Shown here: positions 5,787 to 8,892 of the stretch, in pieces
How the letters are laid out: each line of letters opens with the position of its first letter
Position numbering within the stretch: position 1 is the stretch's first letter
NCBI GenBank assembly: GCA_023229405.1
Contig: JALNZH010000145.1
Coordinates: 1 to 8,892, forward strand
Length of the DNA stretch: 8,892 nucleotides
DNA from: Bacteroidota bacterium
Lineage (GTDB): Bacteria; Bacteroidota; Ignavibacteria; UBA10030; UBA8401
Reading direction: 5' to 3'
Made by a program: the position numbers and the translations under genes
The notes under the pieces: generated by a model
Database searches by the model: none
Told to the model about the DNA's origin: nothing
What the model saw: the letters and a program-made list of their open reading frames with translations, nothing else

Positions 5787-7016
5787 TCATTTTGTAAACA
5801 GAACAATTCTATTTGAATTTGTCCCTTTGGAATTGTTCGACACACCCCAGATATTTGCAGTTTTGGTAAATTGCTGACGATTGATCATAATCGCTTCGCA
5901 CCGGAAACCAGCATGTATTCCCATCCCGGCAACGAACTCTTCCAGCCGGATTTTCCCATTCCGCACTTCCCCTACTTCGAACGCCACCCAGCCGTTCTTT
6001 TTTGTGATTCGGTACAATTCGTTGATTACTTCTTGCATCACCCCGCACCATTCTTCAGTTGTTCTGGACATGGTAATCTGTTTTCCTATTTTCTCCGCAT
6101 CAATTCCATTGAACCAACATCGGAGCCAATTATCGTGAGCGTACTGCACCACATCAAGAAATGGAGGAGAAGTTACAGTCAGTTGGACGGAATTCCTTTT
6201 AATCTTCTTTGTGTTACGTGCATCACCCGTAAAAAATTTCGCTGATCTCGACACTAAACGAAGGCGTGCCCGTTCTTCCGCACTGACTTCACCAGCCAAG
6301 TGCGCCGATTTTTTCAGGATGATCTCTTTTATGTCCCGATATTCCGGTTTCTGCCGAAGTGCTTTATTGATCTTTCTTTGGCTGGACTGCGACATTGCCT
6401 GATTTGGAGGAAGGGTATACACGGAAAAAAAACCTTTTGAATGTCCCGTCAGCCGATTAGTTGCTACCATTCTGATCCATCGGTCCGTGTCATCTTCTTT
6501 CTTTTTTTTTACGCGTGAAAGAAGGTATTTACGCAAGGAAATAATCTCTGCCAGTGTCCGCTTATGATAAAACATCGACAACGAAATATCTGATGTCAGT
6601 GATCGGTTCATTGGTATGCTTCGGAGGCGTTCGCGAATTTTTTCTACAGAAGGTACTGATAGCCGCGGCCGGGAGAGAATGGCGCTGAGCGGATTCACAT
6701 CGTTGGAGACAATGTTCCGTCCGAATAATGCCGCTTCAAGAATAGTGGTACCCCGTCCGGAGAATGGATCATACACGCTGTCTCCGTAGTTCGTCAGCCG
6801 CTCGATAAAAAATCTTGGTAACTGCGGTTTAAAACATGCACGGTATGATACTTCATGCAGCGAATGTGCCTGGCGCTGTTTCGATGTCCAGAATGCATTC
6901 GTGAACACCGGTATCGTTTCTCCTGAGATCGAACGAGTACCAATATGCGTCGGGAAGCGTTTTCCGGCCTCCTGGAAAATAAATTCGGAAAGAATCTTCT
7001 TTAAAGTTTTTTTCAT
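5787..7016 (-). CDS. SAM-dependent DNA methyltransferase (N4/N6 amino type)
   Basis: Counted from the ATG at 7016 the protein has 409 residues. Motif I, DPFSGRGTT (83-91), is the SAM-binding loop, and NDVNP (105-109) supplies the acidic residue expected to hold the SAM ribose. The catalytic motif IV is TSPPF (282-286), the SPP[YF] form common in N4-cytosine enzymes but also seen in some N6-adenine ones. It is preceded by TGDAR (263-267). WVAFEVGEVRNGK (343-355) follows. Motif I precedes motif IV with about 190 residues between them, probably holding the target-recognition part; this order differs from beta-class enzymes. An in-frame TTG at 7034 would add six residues. It starts a few bases after the upstream gene ends, suggesting co-transcription. 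No endonuclease gene is present, so it may be a solitary methylase. Target sequence and base are unknown, and an RNA substrate is not excluded. Confidence 0.85.
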   Translation of the reverse strand: MKKTLKKILSEFIFQEAGKRFPTHIGTRSISGETIPVFTNAFWTSKQRQAHSLHEVSYRACFKPQLPRFFIERLTNYGDSVYDPFSGRGTTILEAALFGRNIVSNDVNPLSAILSRPRLSVPSVEKIRERLRSIPMNRSLTSDISLSMFYHKRTLAEIISLRKYLLSRVKKKKEDDTDRWIRMVATNRLTGHSKGFFSVYTLPPNQAMSQSSQRKINKALRQKPEYRDIKEIILKKSAHLAGEVSAEERARLRLVSRSAKFFTGDARNTKKIKRNSVQLTVTSPPFLDVVQYAHDNWLRCWFNGIDAEKIGKQITMSRTTEEWCGVMQEVINELYRITKKNGWVAFEVGEVRNGKIRLEEFVAGMGIHAGFRCEAIMINRQQFTKTANIWGVSNNSKGTNSNRIVLFTK

Positions 7017-7037
7017 CAATTCATTACTCGACAACCG

Positions 7038-8892
7038 TTATTCTTTCCCGACCGAAAGTAAATTGGCGAAAAGTCTGTACGCACCTTCAACACCTGCAGG
7101 AAGCTGACGGAAGAAAGAGATTCCGGTAAAGAGATAATGGCCCTTACCGTATTTTGTATAGAGGATGCTGCTCGTCTGCAACGGTTCGTTCGGATCGGCG
7201 CAGGAGATGATGGTTTCGTATTTGGGATCCCAGGTTGAGGGGAAATATAATCCCCGTTCCTGCACCCAACCTTTAAAATCTTCTTTCGTTATTTTATTCG
7301 GAATATTCACCAGACGGTGGTCCGGTTTGAGAAAGTTCATTGCTGCATATTCATCGGTCACCCTATTCCGTGATATCTCAATCGGCAGCGGGCCAATATT
7401 GTCGGTCAATCCTTTCTCCATCACTTGATACTGAACGAGATAGGTACCACCGTTTTCCACATACTTCATCACCATCGGATGTGATATTCGCAATTGTACT
7501 CGCGTGTTATACGCCCGCACACCGGCTACGACGGCGTCGTATCGTTCAAAGTTTCCATTCTTCAATTCTGCATCATTGATCATCCTGACAGTATATCCCA
7601 TCTGTTCCAACGCTTTCGGTATCTCATCTCCCGCACCCATAATATATCCGATGGTTGAACCTCTCTTGTTTACGTCAATGATTAGCGATCGCGTCGATGC
7701 AGGAGTCAACAACGGCTGTACAGGAATATGTGAATGACTGATGTGTCGTACAGTGGAACGAAAGAGTTCCCCCTCTACCGATGCCTCAGCAGTGATGGTT
7801 GTACTGCCGGATGTTGTGTCGCGATAGACGATGAATTCAATATCCGTTTCAGTACCGCTTTTTGTCATTGTAAATTCTTTCGCCGGCGACAGAATCCATC
7901 CGCTGGATGATCGCAGCAGGATATTCCCGCTAACATTATCTTTGAATGAATGAAGATGCACAACAATCTTTTTTGATTGTGCATCATTCCAGAGAATGTT
8001 CTGTTCGTCAAGTGCGAGTGAAACCGGCGGAACCACTTCGCAATTGCGGAATTGTTCACCATCAAGATCATCCACCCAAAAATATTGAACCGGGATGGTA
8101 AACTCGAACGGCACTTCTTCAATTGTTATCGCAGCAGAGATCGTTATTGCAGATGCGTTTTCAGCATTTCCGGTTTCTTCGAGATTGGTAACAGCATACC
8201 GATTGTCATGCGGCGGTGTATTGAGCCAATACGGCTGCGAAAACTGTTCATCCTTTCGAATTGTTGATGCAACATTGAACTGCAGCGGTGTATTAAACGT
8301 TAGAGAAGTATTGTATTCATTGTTGATATTTAGTGCTTGAGAATGGAGTGACGTGACAGAAATATTTGTCTGTGATCGGTTGAGGAAGTTCATCCGCACA
8401 TCGATCGAGTCGTTCCGGGTAAATGTGGAACTATTCGCACGTGCTTCGATCGAAAGCCCTGCGCAGAAACGGATGACAGCATCCAGCTCTTTCATCTTTT
8501 CATTGATGAGCGGATCAGTGTTGATCTTTTGCAATTCAGCATAAAACCTCAGCAGCGCAGAGAGGCTTTTTTCCGGTGCGGCCGGGGAGAATCTTTTTTT
8601 AATATCCGCCGCCAACCGAACTACCTTCTTCCCTCCGGCAATACGATTCCACGTCATATCGATATCATCAAAAATATCGTAGGTCGCAGTATCTCCGCCG
8701 ATGATCACAAATTCATTCACGGAAGTTCCTTTATTTTGGGGCGATCCCATGGCCTGACTTTTGTGCATCGTTCTGCTGATGCCGGCGATTTCTGTGTACG
8801 ATTTCCCGAGCAACGGATTATATTCTCCAACGTCGATTTTAAATGTCGGCACTTGCTGCGCGTTGGAAATGTTTGCTCCGAAGCGGAAGTGA
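7038..8892 (-). CDS. PIG-L family deacetylase, C-terminal part (5' end outside window)
   Basis: The frame is open to the window edge, giving 617 visible residues. The GTG at 8852 is not a convincing start, since thirteen more in-frame codons precede it and the protein sequence continues naturally. The first part (VGEYNPLLGKSYTEIAGISRTMHKSQ, about 8831-8754) matches, from memory, the segment after the LmbE/PIG-L catalytic domain in large Bacteroidota deacetylases of some 800 or more residues. The zinc-binding catalytic domain itself would be outside the window. The middle (about 8450-7700) is beta-rich. The end (about 7690-7045) looks like a class I glutamine amidotransferase-like or ThuA-like Rossmann domain, with GYIMGAGDE, YDAVVAGVRAYN, YVENGGTYLVQYQ and KYGKGHYLFTG. 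I see no catalytic Cys in it, so it may bind rather than catalyse. Family members remove N-acetyl groups from sugars or related amides; the actual substrate is unknown. Confidence 0.85.
   Translation of the reverse strand, partial: HFRFGANISNAQQVPTFKIDVGEYNPLLGKSYTEIAGISRTMHKSQAMGSPQNKGTSVNEFVIIGGDTATYDIFDDIDMTWNRIAGGKKVVRLAADIKKRFSPAAPEKSLSALLRFYAELQKINTDPLINEKMKELDAVIRFCAGLSIEARANSSTFTRNDSIDVRMNFLNRSQTNISVTSLHSQALNINNEYNTSLTFNTPLQFNVASTIRKDEQFSQPYWLNTPPHDNRYAVTNLEETGNAENASAITISAAITIEEVPFEFTIPVQYFWVDDLDGEQFRNCEVVPPVSLALDEQNILWNDAQSKKIVVHLHSFKDNVSGNILLRSSSGWILSPAKEFTMTKSGTETDIEFIVYRDTTSGSTTITAEASVEGELFRSTVRHISHSHIPVQPLLTPASTRSLIIDVNKRGSTIGYIMGAGDEIPKALEQMGYTVRMINDAELKNGNFERYDAVVAGVRAYNTRVQLRISHPMVMKYVENGGTYLVQYQVMEKGLTDNIGPLPIEISRNRVTDEYAAMNFLKPDHRLVNIPNKITKEDFKGWVQERGLYFPSTWDPKYETIISCADPNEPLQTSSILYTKYGKGHYLFTGISFFRQLPAGVEGAYRLFANLLSVGKE

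Noticed and set aside
5503..5790. 95-residue minus-strand ORF whose ATG overlaps the methyltransferase stop as ATGA
   Set aside because: The overlap is suggestive of coupling, but the second half translates the repeat-like block (SPLPRGEIQRG region) and the protein has no domain or natural composition. I judge it non-coding.
1..8892. CRISPR array, tRNA, rRNA or insertion sequence
   Set aside because: I found no regularly spaced direct repeats, tRNA-like cloverleaf, rRNA stretch or transposase frame.

Overview
The window holds six clearly supported genes, all on the minus strand. They read from high to low coordinates, so gene order below follows transcription. The gene complement and protein style suggest a Gram-negative bacterium, tentatively of the Bacteroidota/Ignavibacteria (FCB) side. 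The pointers are a large PIG-L deacetylase tail of the type common there, a lipoprotein with a type II signal peptide, mixed use of Shine-Dalgarno sites, and moderate GC. This placement is an inference; no ribosomal or other marker gene is present.

Right block (8892-5787): the C-terminal 617 residues of a PIG-L family deacetylase-type protein enter from beyond the window. A permuted-order SAM-dependent DNA methyltransferase follows a few bases later and is probably co-transcribed. No restriction endonuclease accompanies it in the window.

Middle gap (5786-5216): about 570 bp with no convincing gene. It contains several short inverted repeats and G/C-run stretches that look like a decayed, dispersed, non-coding repeat. 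The leader and promoter of the next operon should lie near its left end.

Left block (5215-220): a compact gene series that reads as a signal-transduction operon. The order is a membrane-anchored family 1 solute-binding protein, a small lipoprotein interrupted by an in-frame TGA, a two-TM sensor histidine kinase, and a sigma-54-dependent response regulator. The binding protein and lipoprotein junction is 1 bp, and the kinase and regulator overlap by 4 bp (ATGA). No ABC permease or ATPase gene lies in the block. A reasonable hypothesis is that the binding protein and lipoprotein are periplasmic sensory accessories of the kinase, and that the regulator activates sigma-54 promoters elsewhere.

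Far left (1-219): non-coding on the minus strand. On the plus strand it carries two perfect palindromes, a plausible promoter, and a textbook Shine-Dalgarno site before a 38-codon ORF that runs antisense into the regulator gene. This is the least explained structure in the window.
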